Below are positions 16,454 to 25,388 of a stretch of 64,000 nt of DNA, one piece after another. Each line of letters starts with the position of its first letter. Within the stretch, counting starts at the first letter, position 1. Location: assembly GCA_023441055.1 (NCBI GenBank), contig JAEZQY010000004.1, forward strand, positions 26,221 to 90,220. Direction: 5' to 3'. Under the pieces are notes generated by a model. That model was not told the DNA's origin. It searched no databases and saw only the letters and a program-made list of their open reading frames with translations. Source of the DNA: Bacillota bacterium. Lineage in GTDB: Bacteria > Bacillota > Bacilli > Paenibacillales > UBA4045. Both the position numbers and the translations under genes were made by a program.

Positions 16454-17383
16454 ATGCGAGTCATCGAGCAAATTGAACAGCTGCGTGAAGCAATTCGCAG
16501 TTACAATGAACAGTGGGACGGCGCGTCTACTGGCCGGTCGAGACCAACAGTGGGCTTCGTACCCACTATGGGCTACTTGCACCAGGGACATATCAGTCTG
16601 TTGCGGCAAGCCAAAGCGCAGGATGATCTGGTCGTGCTGAGCATATTCGTGAATCCGTTGCAGTTCGGACCGAATGAGGATTTCGACCGTTATCCGCGTA
16701 ATACGGAAGCGGATCTGACGGCAGCTGAGGAGGCGGGCGTTGATCTGGTCTTCATGCCCAGTGTATCGGAGATGTACCCGGAGTACCCGCTGGCTACAAG
16801 GATTACCGTGGGTGAAACGGCAGCGCGGCTATGCGGCGCAACTAGGCCCGGGCACTTCGATGGCGTAGCAACTGTTGTGATGAAGCTGTTCCATATTGTT
16901 CAGCCGGATCATGCCTACTTCGGATTGAAGGACGCGCAGCAGATTGCCGTATTGAAGCAGGTGAGCAGAGATCTGAACTCGCCTGTACAGATCATCCCTT
17001 GTCCAATTGTAAGGGAAGCGGATGGATTGGCGCTTAGCTCGCGTAATGTGTACTTGTCGGTGGAGGAGCGTGCGCAGGCCATTGCTTTGTCGCAATCGTT
17101 GCATAAGGCGGAGCAGCTCATTGGAGAGGGAGAACTGGATGCCGGACAGTTGGAATCCGTCATAAGCAGCGATATCGCATCTCAACCCCTCGCTAAGTTG
17201 GATTATGTATCTGTCCTCTCGTATCCTTCGCTTCAACCGATTGCGCGAACGGGCAGCATCCAGCGCGCGCTGGACGGAATGGAGGATCAACAGATTATCG
17301 TTGCGCTGGCCGCTTGGTTTGGCAGTACGCGATTGATTGACAACCGGATTTTTACTCTAATGGAGGTGAAGCAGCATGTTTAG
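16454..17383 (+). CDS. panC: Pantothenate synthetase
   Basis: A 309-residue ATP-dependent ligase joining pantoate and beta-alanine. The nucleotidyltransferase motif H43-Q-G-H46 follows FVPTMGYL; FGLKDAQQIAVLKQV and SSRNVYLS match the substrate-binding segments of the family. AAGGAG precedes the ATG. The gene ends eight bases inside panD, indicating translational coupling. Residues 20-30 hold a small insertion relative to many homologues. Confidence 0.96.
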   Translation: MRVIEQIEQLREAIRSYNEQWDGASTGRSRPTVGFVPTMGYLHQGHISLLRQAKAQDDLVVLSIFVNPLQFGPNEDFDRYPRNTEADLTAAEEAGVDLVFMPSVSEMYPEYPLATRITVGETAARLCGATRPGHFDGVATVVMKLFHIVQPDHAYFGLKDAQQIAVLKQVSRDLNSPVQIIPCPIVREADGLALSSRNVYLSVEERAQAIALSQSLHKAEQLIGEGELDAGQLESVISSDIASQPLAKLDYVSVLSYPSLQPIARTGSIQRALDGMEDQQIIVALAAWFGSTRLIDNRIFTLMEVKQHV

Positions 17384-17759
17384 AACGATGATGAAGTCGA
17401 AGCTTCATAGAGCGACTGTAACAGAAGCGAATTTGAATTATGTGGGCAGTGTGACGATTGACGAGGATCTGATGGATCTGATCGATCTGTATGAGAACGA
17501 GAAGGTGCAGATTGTTGACAATAATAATGGTGCCCGATTCGAGACGTATGTGATCCCAGGACCGCGGGGATCAGGCGTGATCTGCCTGAACGGGGCGGCA
17601 GCGCGTATGGTTCAGCCAGGCGATAAGGTGATCATTATCTCGTATGGCTTGATGACGAATGAAGAGGCAAGGATTAACAAGCCGATTGTGGCTATTTTGG
17701 ATGATGAGAATAACGTGGTAGAATGTATTAAGGAAGAGCCGGGTACGATTGTGCTGTGA
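17376..17759 (+). CDS. panD: Aspartate 1-decarboxylase (pyruvoyl enzyme)
   Basis: A 127-residue proenzyme that makes beta-alanine for PanC. Self-cleavage between G24 and S25 in YVGSVTID generates the pyruvoyl group; the HRATVTEANLNYVGS block is intact. The start overlaps panC by eight bases and has TGGAGGTG upstream. The length is normal. Confidence 0.96.
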   Translation: MFRTMMKSKLHRATVTEANLNYVGSVTIDEDLMDLIDLYENEKVQIVDNNNGARFETYVIPGPRGSGVICLNGAAARMVQPGDKVIIISYGLMTNEEARINKPIVAILDDENNVVECIKEEPGTIVL

Positions 17760-17783
17760 CTTCCATTTAAGAATGTTTAGGGG

Positions 17784-20654
17784 TTGGCTATTATACATCT
17801 GAAATATGCCGTTCTCGATTTCGAAACGACCGGTCCAGACCTGAATGACCGTATTATTCAAGTTGGGCTTGCACTCATAGATCAGGGTCAAATCACGGAC
17901 TTATATGCTTCCTTTGTTAATCCTGGTCAAGCTATACCTGAAGTCATCACACGATTGACTGGAATCACTGACGATGATGTGGCGGACGCTCCTGAGCTTG
18001 ATGAAGTGATGATGGAGCTGCTGCCCTATCTAGATGGTGCTGTTCTAGTCGCGCATAATGCTCTATTCGATCTGGGCTTTCTTCAGCGCGCCTTGATCGA
18101 ATCCGGTTATGAGCCGTTCGACGGTCGGGTGCTGGATACGCTGGAGTTTCTGCGCTTCCTGTACCCGGGCTTGCCGAGCCTGTCGCTGGGTAGAGCTAGC
18201 GGCATGCTCGGGGTGGAGCACATGCAGCATCACCGCGCGGACAGCGATGCGCAAGCAACAGCGAATGTGTGGCTGCTGTGTCTGGAGCGCCTTCGTGAGT
18301 GCGCGCTCGCCACGCTGCGCAGATTCATTGCCGTGTTCGGCAGCTCGCCGGCCTATGAGGATGTCGTATGGCTGCTTGAGCATATCCTCCAAGAGAGAGA
18401 GCTCGCGGAGGATGGGCTGACGGAGTCAGCGTATCTATACCGACACTTCCAGCTTGGCGTGACGGATTGGACGGATGAAGAACGTGAATCATCTGAGATC
18501 GATGCACAGTGGACGGATGACTTTGATAACTTCTACAAGCAATTCAAGCCGCTCCTGCAGAAGAAGTTCGAGCAATATGAGGAGCGAGACGCGCAATCGC
18601 AGATGATTCACGAGGTGTATGCGGCACTAGAGGACTCTAATCATCTGATGATTGAGGCAGGCACCGGCACTGGTAAATCGCTGGGATACTTGATACCCGC
18701 CTTATACTTCAGTGCATTGAGGCAAGAGAAGGTTGTAGTCAGCACGCATACGATCAATCTACAGGAACAGCTGAGAAGCCGGGATATTCCGCTGCTGCAG
18801 GAGCTGTTCCCATTTCCCATTCAGGCAGCTGTACTCAAGGGGAGAAGACATTATCTATGCTTGAGGAAATTCGAGCATAAGATCCATGCGCTGGACTTCG
18901 AGAATCCGAAGGAGGACCCGCTTACGGCCGCGCAGATGGTTGCCTGGCTGGAGACTACCCAGCATGGAGACAATGAAGAGCTGCAGTTCGGCAATAAGGG
19001 CGGAGACTTCTGGCGAACGGTTGAGAGCGATACGGATTCGTGTCTGAATCATGCTTGTCCGTGGTTCAAGAAGTGCTTCTACCATAGATCGCGTAGAGAA
19101 GCGAATCAGGCGGATCTGGTAATCACGAACCACTCCTTGCTGTTCACAGATGTCCGGGCAGAGAATCGTCTGCTGCCCGCTTATCGGTATCTCATTATCG
19201 ATGAAGCTCATCAATTCGAAGAGTCCGCGAGCAAGCATCTGGGCATCAATGTAAATTATAACGGCCCGATCACCGTCATGCAGCGCATTTATAAGGACAG
19301 CTTCAATGGCATCCTGCCGCAGCTGATCTTCCGCCTGCAGCAGGACAATGACAGCGGCGATCTGAGCGAGGTTATCGCGGAGCTGGAGCAGCTCATTCCC
19401 GAGCTTATTCAGGTGAAGGATACGTGGGATCGGCTGGTGGAGCGGCTCTTCCTAATGCTAAGTCAGCAGTCGGATGCCGCAGGAGCTGGCGATGGTCAAT
19501 TTGTTCTGCGGATGAAGCAGGGCGACCTGCCGCATGAATGGGAGGAAGTAAGTGAGCTCGAGTCGGATCTGCATCTTCGCGCGACTGCAGTTATCAAGTC
19601 CGCGGAACGGGCTCTGGCAGACCTGGCGGACCGTCAGGAGGAGCTGCAAATTCAAGGATTGCTCGTGGATTTATCTGGCACTCTCAAGGATATTGGACGA
19701 TTTCGAGATGATCTTCGATTTATCATAGCGAGTGCAGAGCAAGATTATGTATACTGGATAGAGGGCCATCCGAATTATCGCATTCGCTCGATACAGCTTA
19801 ATGCCGTACCGATCAATGTCAGTGAGATGCTGCATGAGCATTTCTTCGAGGATAAGGAGAGTGTCGTCTTAACCTCGGCTACCTTGTCGGTGGATAAGTC
19901 ATTCGAATTCGCCAGCGAGCAACTAGGACTTAAGCCGTCGGCAGAGGCTGGCAAGCTTAGAACGGTGCAATTGCCCTCTGTATTCAATTATCGCCAGCAG
20001 GCGCTAGTCTGCATTCCACGCGACTTCCCGAGTGTCAGAGGCAATGCGGATATGCGTTTCATCGAAGCGCTCGCACAATCGCTCACGGATGTGGCATTGG
20101 CTACGAACGGACGGATGCTTGTGTTGTTCACCTCCTACAAGATGCTGAAGCAGACCTATGAGCTGATGCATGAACCGTTGGCAGCCAACGGCGTGGCGCT
20201 CCTCGGACAAGGGATGGACAGCACGAGCCGCAGCAAGCTGATTCGCCTGTTCCAGGAGCAGGAATCGACCGTACTCCTCGGAACGAGCAGCTTCTGGGAG
20301 GGTGTCGACATCCCGGGGCAAGCGCTCACCTGCCTGGCCATCGTCAGATTGCCGTTCCAGCCGCCCAATCATCCAGTCGTTGAAGCGAAGAATGACGCGA
20401 TCAAGCGTCAGAATAAGAATCCATTCATGAAGCTATCTGTGCCGGGAGCGGTTATCCGCTTCAAGCAAGGCTTCGGCAGATTAGTCCGTACAGCATCGGA
20501 TAAGGGAATCGTGCTCATATACGATACGAGAGTCATCGACACCGCTTACGGCAAGTACTTCCTGTATTCACTTCCAGGGCCGAAGATTGAGCATCTCCCA
20601 GCAGAGCAGCTCGTGCCACGCATTAAGGAATGGCTAAAGGAAGAGGAGGAATGA
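17784..20654 (+). CDS. dinG: DinG-family helicase with N-terminal 3'-5' exonuclease domain
   Basis: A protein of about 956 residues. Residues 1-165 form a DEDDh exonuclease (DFETTGPD, VAHNALFDLGFL, HRADSDAQAT). The helicase part has Walker A AGTGTGKS (about 291-298), DEAH (473-476), GTSSFWEGVD and a final QGFGRLVR arginine-finger motif. Four cysteines at about 359, 420, 425 and 431 (C-x60-C-x4-C-x5-C) match the spacing style of the XPD/DinG iron-sulfur domain. The start is unclear: the TTG at 17784 directly abuts TTTAGGGG, so a nearby weak codon may be used. It follows panD, as in Bacillus, and is implicated by family in DNA repair. Confidence 0.92.
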   Translation: MAIIHLKYAVLDFETTGPDLNDRIIQVGLALIDQGQITDLYASFVNPGQAIPEVITRLTGITDDDVADAPELDEVMMELLPYLDGAVLVAHNALFDLGFLQRALIESGYEPFDGRVLDTLEFLRFLYPGLPSLSLGRASGMLGVEHMQHHRADSDAQATANVWLLCLERLRECALATLRRFIAVFGSSPAYEDVVWLLEHILQERELAEDGLTESAYLYRHFQLGVTDWTDEERESSEIDAQWTDDFDNFYKQFKPLLQKKFEQYEERDAQSQMIHEVYAALEDSNHLMIEAGTGTGKSLGYLIPALYFSALRQEKVVVSTHTINLQEQLRSRDIPLLQELFPFPIQAAVLKGRRHYLCLRKFEHKIHALDFENPKEDPLTAAQMVAWLETTQHGDNEELQFGNKGGDFWRTVESDTDSCLNHACPWFKKCFYHRSRREANQADLVITNHSLLFTDVRAENRLLPAYRYLIIDEAHQFEESASKHLGINVNYNGPITVMQRIYKDSFNGILPQLIFRLQQDNDSGDLSEVIAELEQLIPELIQVKDTWDRLVERLFLMLSQQSDAAGAGDGQFVLRMKQGDLPHEWEEVSELESDLHLRATAVIKSAERALADLADRQEELQIQGLLVDLSGTLKDIGRFRDDLRFIIASAEQDYVYWIEGHPNYRIRSIQLNAVPINVSEMLHEHFFEDKESVVLTSATLSVDKSFEFASEQLGLKPSAEAGKLRTVQLPSVFNYRQQALVCIPRDFPSVRGNADMRFIEALAQSLTDVALATNGRMLVLFTSYKMLKQTYELMHEPLAANGVALLGQGMDSTSRSKLIRLFQEQESTVLLGTSSFWEGVDIPGQALTCLAIVRLPFQPPNHPVVEAKNDAIKRQNKNPFMKLSVPGAVIRFKQGFGRLVRTASDKGIVLIYDTRVIDTAYGKYFLYSLPGPKIEHLPAEQLVPRIKEWLKEEEE

Positions 20655-20656
20655 TC

Positions 20657-21277
20657 ATGAAATCGGACAAAATATCAGACGCAGTGGTACGCAGACTGCC
20701 GGTGTATCTCAGATTTCTGAATGAGCTGACAGCCATGAACGTCAATACGGTATCTTCGCAGGACCTTGGAACCAAGCTGGATCTGAATCCAGCTCAAATT
20801 CGTAAGGATTTGGCCTATTTTGGGGAATTCGGTAAAAAAGGAATCGGTTATGATGTCAATTATCTCATTGAGAAGATTCGTCATATCCTGAAGCTGGACA
20901 AGGTGATTCATGTCGCGTTAATCGGCGCGGGGAATCTGGGAAGAGCGCTCTGTAATTATAATGTCTATTCTCGGGACAATATGAAGATTGTCGCTGTATT
21001 CGATTCTGTACCAGAGAAGATCGGTGACCAGATTAACAATCTGAAGGTGCAGTCCATCGATGAGTTGAAGCAGACAATTCGCGCAGCGGGTATTCGGGTC
21101 GGGATTATTACGGTTCCTGCAACTGAAGCACAGCGGGTGGCAGACCTGCTGGTTGATGCTGGAGTGGAAGCGATCATGAACTTCGCCCCAGCCATTCTGA
21201 AGGTGCCGGCGACCATTCGGGTTCATCACGCGGATTTCACAACGGAATTGCAGAGCTTGGCTTATTTCTTAGGATAA
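20657..21277 (+). CDS. rex: Redox-sensing transcriptional repressor Rex
   Basis: A 206-residue NADH-responsive repressor. An N-terminal winged helix (residues 5-75, VSSQDLGTKLDLNPAQIRKDL) is followed by a Rossmann domain with GAGNLGRAL and a C-terminal swap helix (ELQSLAYFL). It represses fermentative and respiratory genes until NADH rises. GAGGAGG leaves seven bases to the ATG at 20657 but only one to the ATG at 20651, so the former is chosen. It follows dinG by two bases. No clear Rex box (TTGTGAA with inverted TTCACAA) was found in front of the window's genes. Confidence 0.95.
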   Translation: MKSDKISDAVVRRLPVYLRFLNELTAMNVNTVSSQDLGTKLDLNPAQIRKDLAYFGEFGKKGIGYDVNYLIEKIRHILKLDKVIHVALIGAGNLGRALCNYNVYSRDNMKIVAVFDSVPEKIGDQINNLKVQSIDELKQTIRAAGIRVGIITVPATEAQRVADLLVDAGVEAIMNFAPAILKVPATIRVHHADFTTELQSLAYFLG

Positions 21278-21289
21278 GGAGTGGAAGTT

Positions 21290-22588
21290 GTGGGGAAGAA
21301 AGTAATCTGGAACGCGACATTCATTACAATGGATGATCAGCAGCCAGTAATTCATAATGGTGCGATGACTATTGAGGATGACCGAATCACCTATATAGGC
21401 GAATGCCATGAGTCGCTTAAGGAAGGTGCCGATGAGATGATCGATGGCCGCCATCGCTGCTATCTCCCAGGATTGGTAAATACACACGGTCATGCGGCGA
21501 TGTCCCTGCTAAGAGGCTACGCCGACGATCTGAATCTGCAGGTATGGCTGGAACAGAAGATGTGGCCGATGGAGGCGAAGTTTACCGCAGCGGATGTGCG
21601 CGCGGGAACGCAATTGTCGATCGCCGAGATGATTCGCAGCGGCACAACCAGCTTCGTCGATATGTACGATCACATGGATACGGTCGCCGAAGCGGTTGAA
21701 GCCAGCGGCATGCGCGGGGTGCTGGCGCGCGGTATGATCGGCTTCCCAGCCGATCAACAGCAAGTGAAGCTGCGTGAAGCTACAGTCTTCGCGCGTAATT
21801 GGCATGGAGCGGCTGACGGCAGAATCACGACTATGATCTCACCGCATTCGCCGTACACCTGCCCGCCGGATTTCATTGAGCAGGTAGTGCAAGCTGCGCA
21901 TGAGCTCCAGCTTCCGATACATACCCATATGTCGGAAACGCGCAAGGAGGTCGAGCTGAATGTGGAGCAGTACGGGGAGCGACCTGTCCAGCATCTATTG
22001 AAGCTTGGCGTCTTCAGCAGACCAACCTTACTGGCTCATGCTGTGCACTTAACCGTCGATGAGATTGCGGTGCTCGCTGCACATGATGTGCGTGTCTCGC
22101 ATAATCCAGGCAGTAATCTAAAGCTAGCCAGTGGAATCGCCAGAGTTGTCGAGATGAGGGCTGCTGGCATACGTGTCTCACTCGGAACAGACAGCTCCGC
22201 CAGCAATAATAATCTGGATATGTTCGAGGAGATTCGCTTAGCCGCCTTGCTGCAGAAGGGAATTTCCCTGGACCCGACTGCGCTGCCGGCTTATGAGGCG
22301 CTTAAGATGGGAACGATTGAAGGTGCAGAGTCGATCTGGCTGGAGCATGTAGGCAAGCTTGCAGTTGGTTATAAGGCGGATTTCATCGGTGTGGACATCG
22401 ATCAGCCGCATTATTATCCGCAGACGGATCTAGTCTCCCACCTCGTATACAGCGGTGCTGGGCAGGACGTCTCTGAGGTTTGTGTGGATGGACGCTTCCT
22501 GATGAAGGGAAGAGAGCTGCTCACCTTGGATGAGGAACGCATTAAGGCTGAGGCTCAGCGCAGCTTCGACCGATTGAACGGGGCATAA
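21290..22588 (+). CDS. mtaD: 5-methylthioadenosine / S-adenosylhomocysteine deaminase-type amidohydrolase
   Basis: A 432-residue metal-dependent amidohydrolase. The metal ligands are in LVNTHGHAAMS (H-x-H), IHTHMSETRKEV, LAHAVHL and LGTDSSASNNNLDMFEE, matching the MtaD/SsnA subgroup acting on methylthioadenosine or S-adenosylhomocysteine. Substrate choice between these cannot be decided from sequence. The GTG at 21290 is favoured because AAGGAG lies nine bases upstream; the GTG at 21281 touches the ribosome site. It lies next to rex, and other methionine-salvage genes occur 14 kb downstream. Confidence 0.88.
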   Translation: MGKKVIWNATFITMDDQQPVIHNGAMTIEDDRITYIGECHESLKEGADEMIDGRHRCYLPGLVNTHGHAAMSLLRGYADDLNLQVWLEQKMWPMEAKFTAADVRAGTQLSIAEMIRSGTTSFVDMYDHMDTVAEAVEASGMRGVLARGMIGFPADQQQVKLREATVFARNWHGAADGRITTMISPHSPYTCPPDFIEQVVQAAHELQLPIHTHMSETRKEVELNVEQYGERPVQHLLKLGVFSRPTLLAHAVHLTVDEIAVLAAHDVRVSHNPGSNLKLASGIARVVEMRAAGIRVSLGTDSSASNNNLDMFEEIRLAALLQKGISLDPTALPAYEALKMGTIEGAESIWLEHVGKLAVGYKADFIGVDIDQPHYYPQTDLVSHLVYSGAGQDVSEVCVDGRFLMKGRELLTLDEERIKAEAQRSFDRLNGA

Positions 22589-22595
22589 TCAACGA

Positions 22596-23078
22596 ATGAA
22601 GAAGGCGCTGCTGATCATTGCTGTGCTCCTGCTCGTGCTCATTGGGACCGCCGTCTGGTTCTATCAGAGCATTCAGAACGATTTCTTCGCCGAACATGAC
22701 GATGCCATACAAGTCGCGCTCAGCCACACCAGCTTGACGCGAGCTGATCATGTGGATTATTACGCAGGTGAAGCGCCGGTCCGCATTGTATACGGCGTAA
22801 ATGCCGAGAATGAGAAGCTGATCGTATGGGTCAGCGATGATGACATCCATGAGGAAAAGGCGGCGAACGGCGTAGATCGAGAACAAATTCACAAGCTTGT
22901 TGCAGATCGCCATGGCCAGGTGGAATGGATTCGTCTCGTTCCGGGTATGTATCAAGAAACGTTAGTCTGGGAGGCGTTCTTCAAGCGGTCAGAACAGGCG
23001 GGTGTCCGTCATTATTATGAATATTATCGATTCCAGGACGGAGCTAGAGTCGATACTTTGCGGTTAGGCTTGGAATGA
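22596..23078 (+). CDS. TseB-like (YpmB, DUF5590) membrane-anchored protein
   Basis: A 160-residue protein with an N-terminal signal anchor (residues 4-24) and an extracytoplasmic alpha/beta ectodomain, like YpmB/TseB of Bacillus subtilis, which modulates the elongation penicillin-binding protein. Position also fits: ypmB lies between dinG and asnS in Bacillus. The ribosome site is weak and the start lies seven bases after the mtaD stop, suggesting coupling. Function is assigned by similarity of pattern and place, so moderate confidence. Confidence 0.75.
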   Translation: MKKALLIIAVLLLVLIGTAVWFYQSIQNDFFAEHDDAIQVALSHTSLTRADHVDYYAGEAPVRIVYGVNAENEKLIVWVSDDDIHEEKAANGVDREQIHKLVADRHGQVEWIRLVPGMYQETLVWEAFFKRSEQAGVRHYYEYYRFQDGARVDTLRLGLE

Positions 23079-23087
23079 TAGATGGGG

Positions 23088-23177
23088 ATTGGTGTTGATA
23101 CCAATCATTACAAATATAAGGTCAATACACAGTGTGATATACTCGTAGTATATCAAATTGATATTACTACGAGTATA
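23088..23177 (+). promoter_or_regulatory. Promoter and operator region of the FtsH-like protease operon
   Basis: Two inverted repeats occur between the TseB-like gene and the next. ATTGGT (23088-23093) pairs with ACCAAT (23100-23105). A long near-perfect dyad runs from 23138 to 23177: TATACTCGTAGTA pairs with TACTACGAGTATA and the inner TATCAA with TTGATA, with a single-base bulge. The left arm contains an extended -10 (TG at 23135-23136, TATACT at 23138-23143), so a protein bound to the dyad would cover the promoter and start site. It could also fold as an RNA hairpin just before the ribosome site at 23177-23185. Confidence 0.65.
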
Positions 23178-23197
23178 GAAAGGAGTACGACTTCACG

Positions 23198-23728
23198 ATG
23201 AAGCTACGTATTCTTCCTGTTGTATTGACCTTTCTAATTACAAGCGGCTTGCTGTTCGGAGGCTGGTACTTGTATGAAAGTCTGGCAATTGAGAGTCCCA
23301 TGCATGCACGTATTGCGAGTATAGATGGTATTGAAGACTTTACAGTGGAGACGGCGAAGGATGCAGTGAACATTGGCATTCTATTGGATGATGATGCAGA
23401 GCTATCGAAGGTTTGGTCTACGATTCATGAACAGATGCAATCCGATCTGAATGAGCGCAAGCTTCAGATACAAATCTTGAATACAGCCTCAGACAAGCTC
23501 GATCAGCTATGGACAACGGCGCTGTTCGATGTAGCGGAGGCGATGGATGCGCGCGAGTACAGTGCCATACCGGAACGTATGAATGAACTAGCCGCTGCGA
23601 ATGAAGGCATGCGAGTTGATTCTGCTATCGATGATCACAATATCTATCTCACCCTGTCGCTGGAAGACAGTTATAAGTATGTGATCCTGCCAAGACAGTC
23701 TAAGCTGGGGGTGTGGACGAATGAGTAA
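23198..23728 (+). CDS. Membrane-anchored protein of unknown function
   Basis: A 176-residue protein with one N-terminal membrane helix (about 5-27) and a predicted extracytoplasmic domain rich in acidic residues (for example LLDDDAEL). No family was recognised. It overlaps the FtsH-like protease gene by eight bases and is therefore co-translated with it, which suggests it is a partner or adaptor of that protease; this is inference. AGAAAGGAG precedes the ATG at a slightly long distance of 12 bases. Confidence 0.78.
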   Translation: MKLRILPVVLTFLITSGLLFGGWYLYESLAIESPMHARIASIDGIEDFTVETAKDAVNIGILLDDDAELSKVWSTIHEQMQSDLNERKLQIQILNTASDKLDQLWTTALFDVAEAMDAREYSAIPERMNELAAANEGMRVDSAIDDHNIYLTLSLEDSYKYVILPRQSKLGVWTNE

Positions 23729-25220
23729 ATATAAGAAAGAGATTATGCTCGGCGCGATCCCGGTCCTTGTTCTATTCTTGCTCTTCCTTAATGTTAACGT
23801 GGTACCATTGCTGATGGCAGGCGGGATCTTATTCGGTGTGTTGTATCTGGCCAGGAGCAGACAGGGGGCGATGACATTGCGCAAGAGCAGTGCTAAGCAG
23901 GCAGCGCCAGCGTACCTGTCCTTCGATGATATCGGAGGTCAGGATCGTGCCAAGCAAGAGCTGCAGGAGGCATTGGCGTTCTTATTGGACAGAGAAACCT
24001 CAGGTAAATTCGGCATTCGACCGATGAAGGGCATTCTGCTGACTGGGCAGCCAGGTACAGGGAAGACGCTGCTTGCAAGAGCGTCCGCGCATTACACGGA
24101 TTCCGTGTTCCACTCCGCTGCCGGAAGCGAGTTCGTAGAGATGTATGTCGGCGTCGGCGCTAGCCGGATTCGCGAGCTGTTCAACCAGGCACGCCAAGAT
24201 GCGATCAAGTCGGGTAAGGACAGCGCGATTATCTTCATCGATGAGATCGATGCGATCGGAGGCAAGCGCGACGGCGGGCAGCAGCGGGAATATGACCAGA
24301 CGTTGAATCAATTGCTGACGGAGATGGATGGAATTGATACCGGTCAATCACCGAGTGTCCTGTTGATTGCAGCTACCAATCGCAAGGAGATGCTAGACCC
24401 GGCGCTGCTTCGTCCTGGACGATTCGATCGGCAGATCGAGGTGGATCTGCCGGACCGTAAGGGACGCGCACATATTCTAGCCATTCATGCAAAGAATAAA
24501 CCTATGGATGAACATGTCCAGCTGGATCGAATTGCGGAAGAAACCTATGGTTTCTCCGGCGCTCAATTGGAAGCTGTGATGAATGAAGGCGCCATATACG
24601 CGATGCGCGAAGGGAAAGAGCAGGTCGCGCATAAGCATCTGTCACTAGCCATTGATAAGGTGATGATGGGTGAGATGACGGATAAGGAGGCTTCTCGCGA
24701 GGAGCGTGAACGCGTCGCGATCCACGAGCTCGGTCACGCCATTATGGCTGAGCTGGTCCGTCCCGGCTCTGTCTCGCAGGTTTCGCTGCGCCCCCGAGGA
24801 CAGGCGCTGGGCTATGTGCGTCATAACCCAACCAAGGAGCAGTATCTGTATACGAAGTCCTATCTAGAGCATCAGATTATGATTGCGCTTGGCGGCTCTG
24901 CTGCGGAAGAATTGTTCTACGGAGAGCGAAGCACAGGCTCAAGAGGCGACTTCGACCAAGCGTTGAAGCTCGTGGCGATGATGATGGATGCCGGCTTGAC
25001 CAAGCTGGGTATTATCGATCGCCAGTCGATGCCCAAGGAACAGCTGATGCGGGAGAATGCTGACATTCTGGAGGAGCTCACCATACGCACACGAATGCAG
25101 CTGGAGTGCCATAAGTCGGTATTCGACCGAGCGCTCTTCATCCTTACGCAAGAAGAGGTGCTGTCGGGAGACCGCTTCCGCGAGCTGCTCGGTGAGATCA
25201 ATGATCAGCAGCCGGCCTAG
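23721..25220 (+). CDS. FtsH-like AAA+ zinc metalloprotease (short paralogue)
   Basis: A 499-residue membrane protease. One or two closely spaced hydrophobic segments (about 7-45) leave no room for the extracytoplasmic domain present in canonical FtsH. The AAA+ module has GQPGTGKT (about 109-116), IIFIDEIDAIG, and the second region of homology ATNRKEMLDPALLRPGRFD. The protease zinc site reads HELGH (about 335-339) where typical FtsH has HEAGH, with the distal acidic ligand in GDFDQAL. All catalytic parts are intact. It is probably a secondary FtsH with a dedicated small membrane partner encoded just upstream; a terminator follows. Confidence 0.88.
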   Translation: MSKYKKEIMLGAIPVLVLFLLFLNVNVVPLLMAGGILFGVLYLARSRQGAMTLRKSSAKQAAPAYLSFDDIGGQDRAKQELQEALAFLLDRETSGKFGIRPMKGILLTGQPGTGKTLLARASAHYTDSVFHSAAGSEFVEMYVGVGASRIRELFNQARQDAIKSGKDSAIIFIDEIDAIGGKRDGGQQREYDQTLNQLLTEMDGIDTGQSPSVLLIAATNRKEMLDPALLRPGRFDRQIEVDLPDRKGRAHILAIHAKNKPMDEHVQLDRIAEETYGFSGAQLEAVMNEGAIYAMREGKEQVAHKHLSLAIDKVMMGEMTDKEASREERERVAIHELGHAIMAELVRPGSVSQVSLRPRGQALGYVRHNPTKEQYLYTKSYLEHQIMIALGGSAAEELFYGERSTGSRGDFDQALKLVAMMMDAGLTKLGIIDRQSMPKEQLMRENADILEELTIRTRMQLECHKSVFDRALFILTQEEVLSGDRFRELLGEINDQQPA

Positions 25221-25234
25221 CCGTGAGCTATGTT

Positions 25235-25272
25235 ATAAATCGCAACCACGAGTTGGAGTGGTTGCGATTTAT
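25235..25272 (+). terminator. Terminator of the FtsH-like operon
   Basis: A 15-base perfect stem (left arm 25235-25249, right arm 25258-25272, loop 8) begins shortly after the stop codon. The right arm contains GATTT and is followed by a few T, so it is a probable intrinsic terminator with a modest tail. Confidence 0.7.
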
Positions 25273-25388
25273 TCGGTTCTACGCGTAATTAACCAACTGT
25301 GATCTAGAGAAGTGAAAATGATCACAGAATCATGTAGAATGATAATGTAGGTTTAATGCATGGGTGCAGTATGAAGGAGGCAGAGAGA

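Noticed and set aside
20657..21277. Rex operators in front of qcrA, hbd-ackA or fabV
   Set aside because: No TTGTGAA with a properly spaced inverted TTCACAA was found; only partial TTGTGA words occur.
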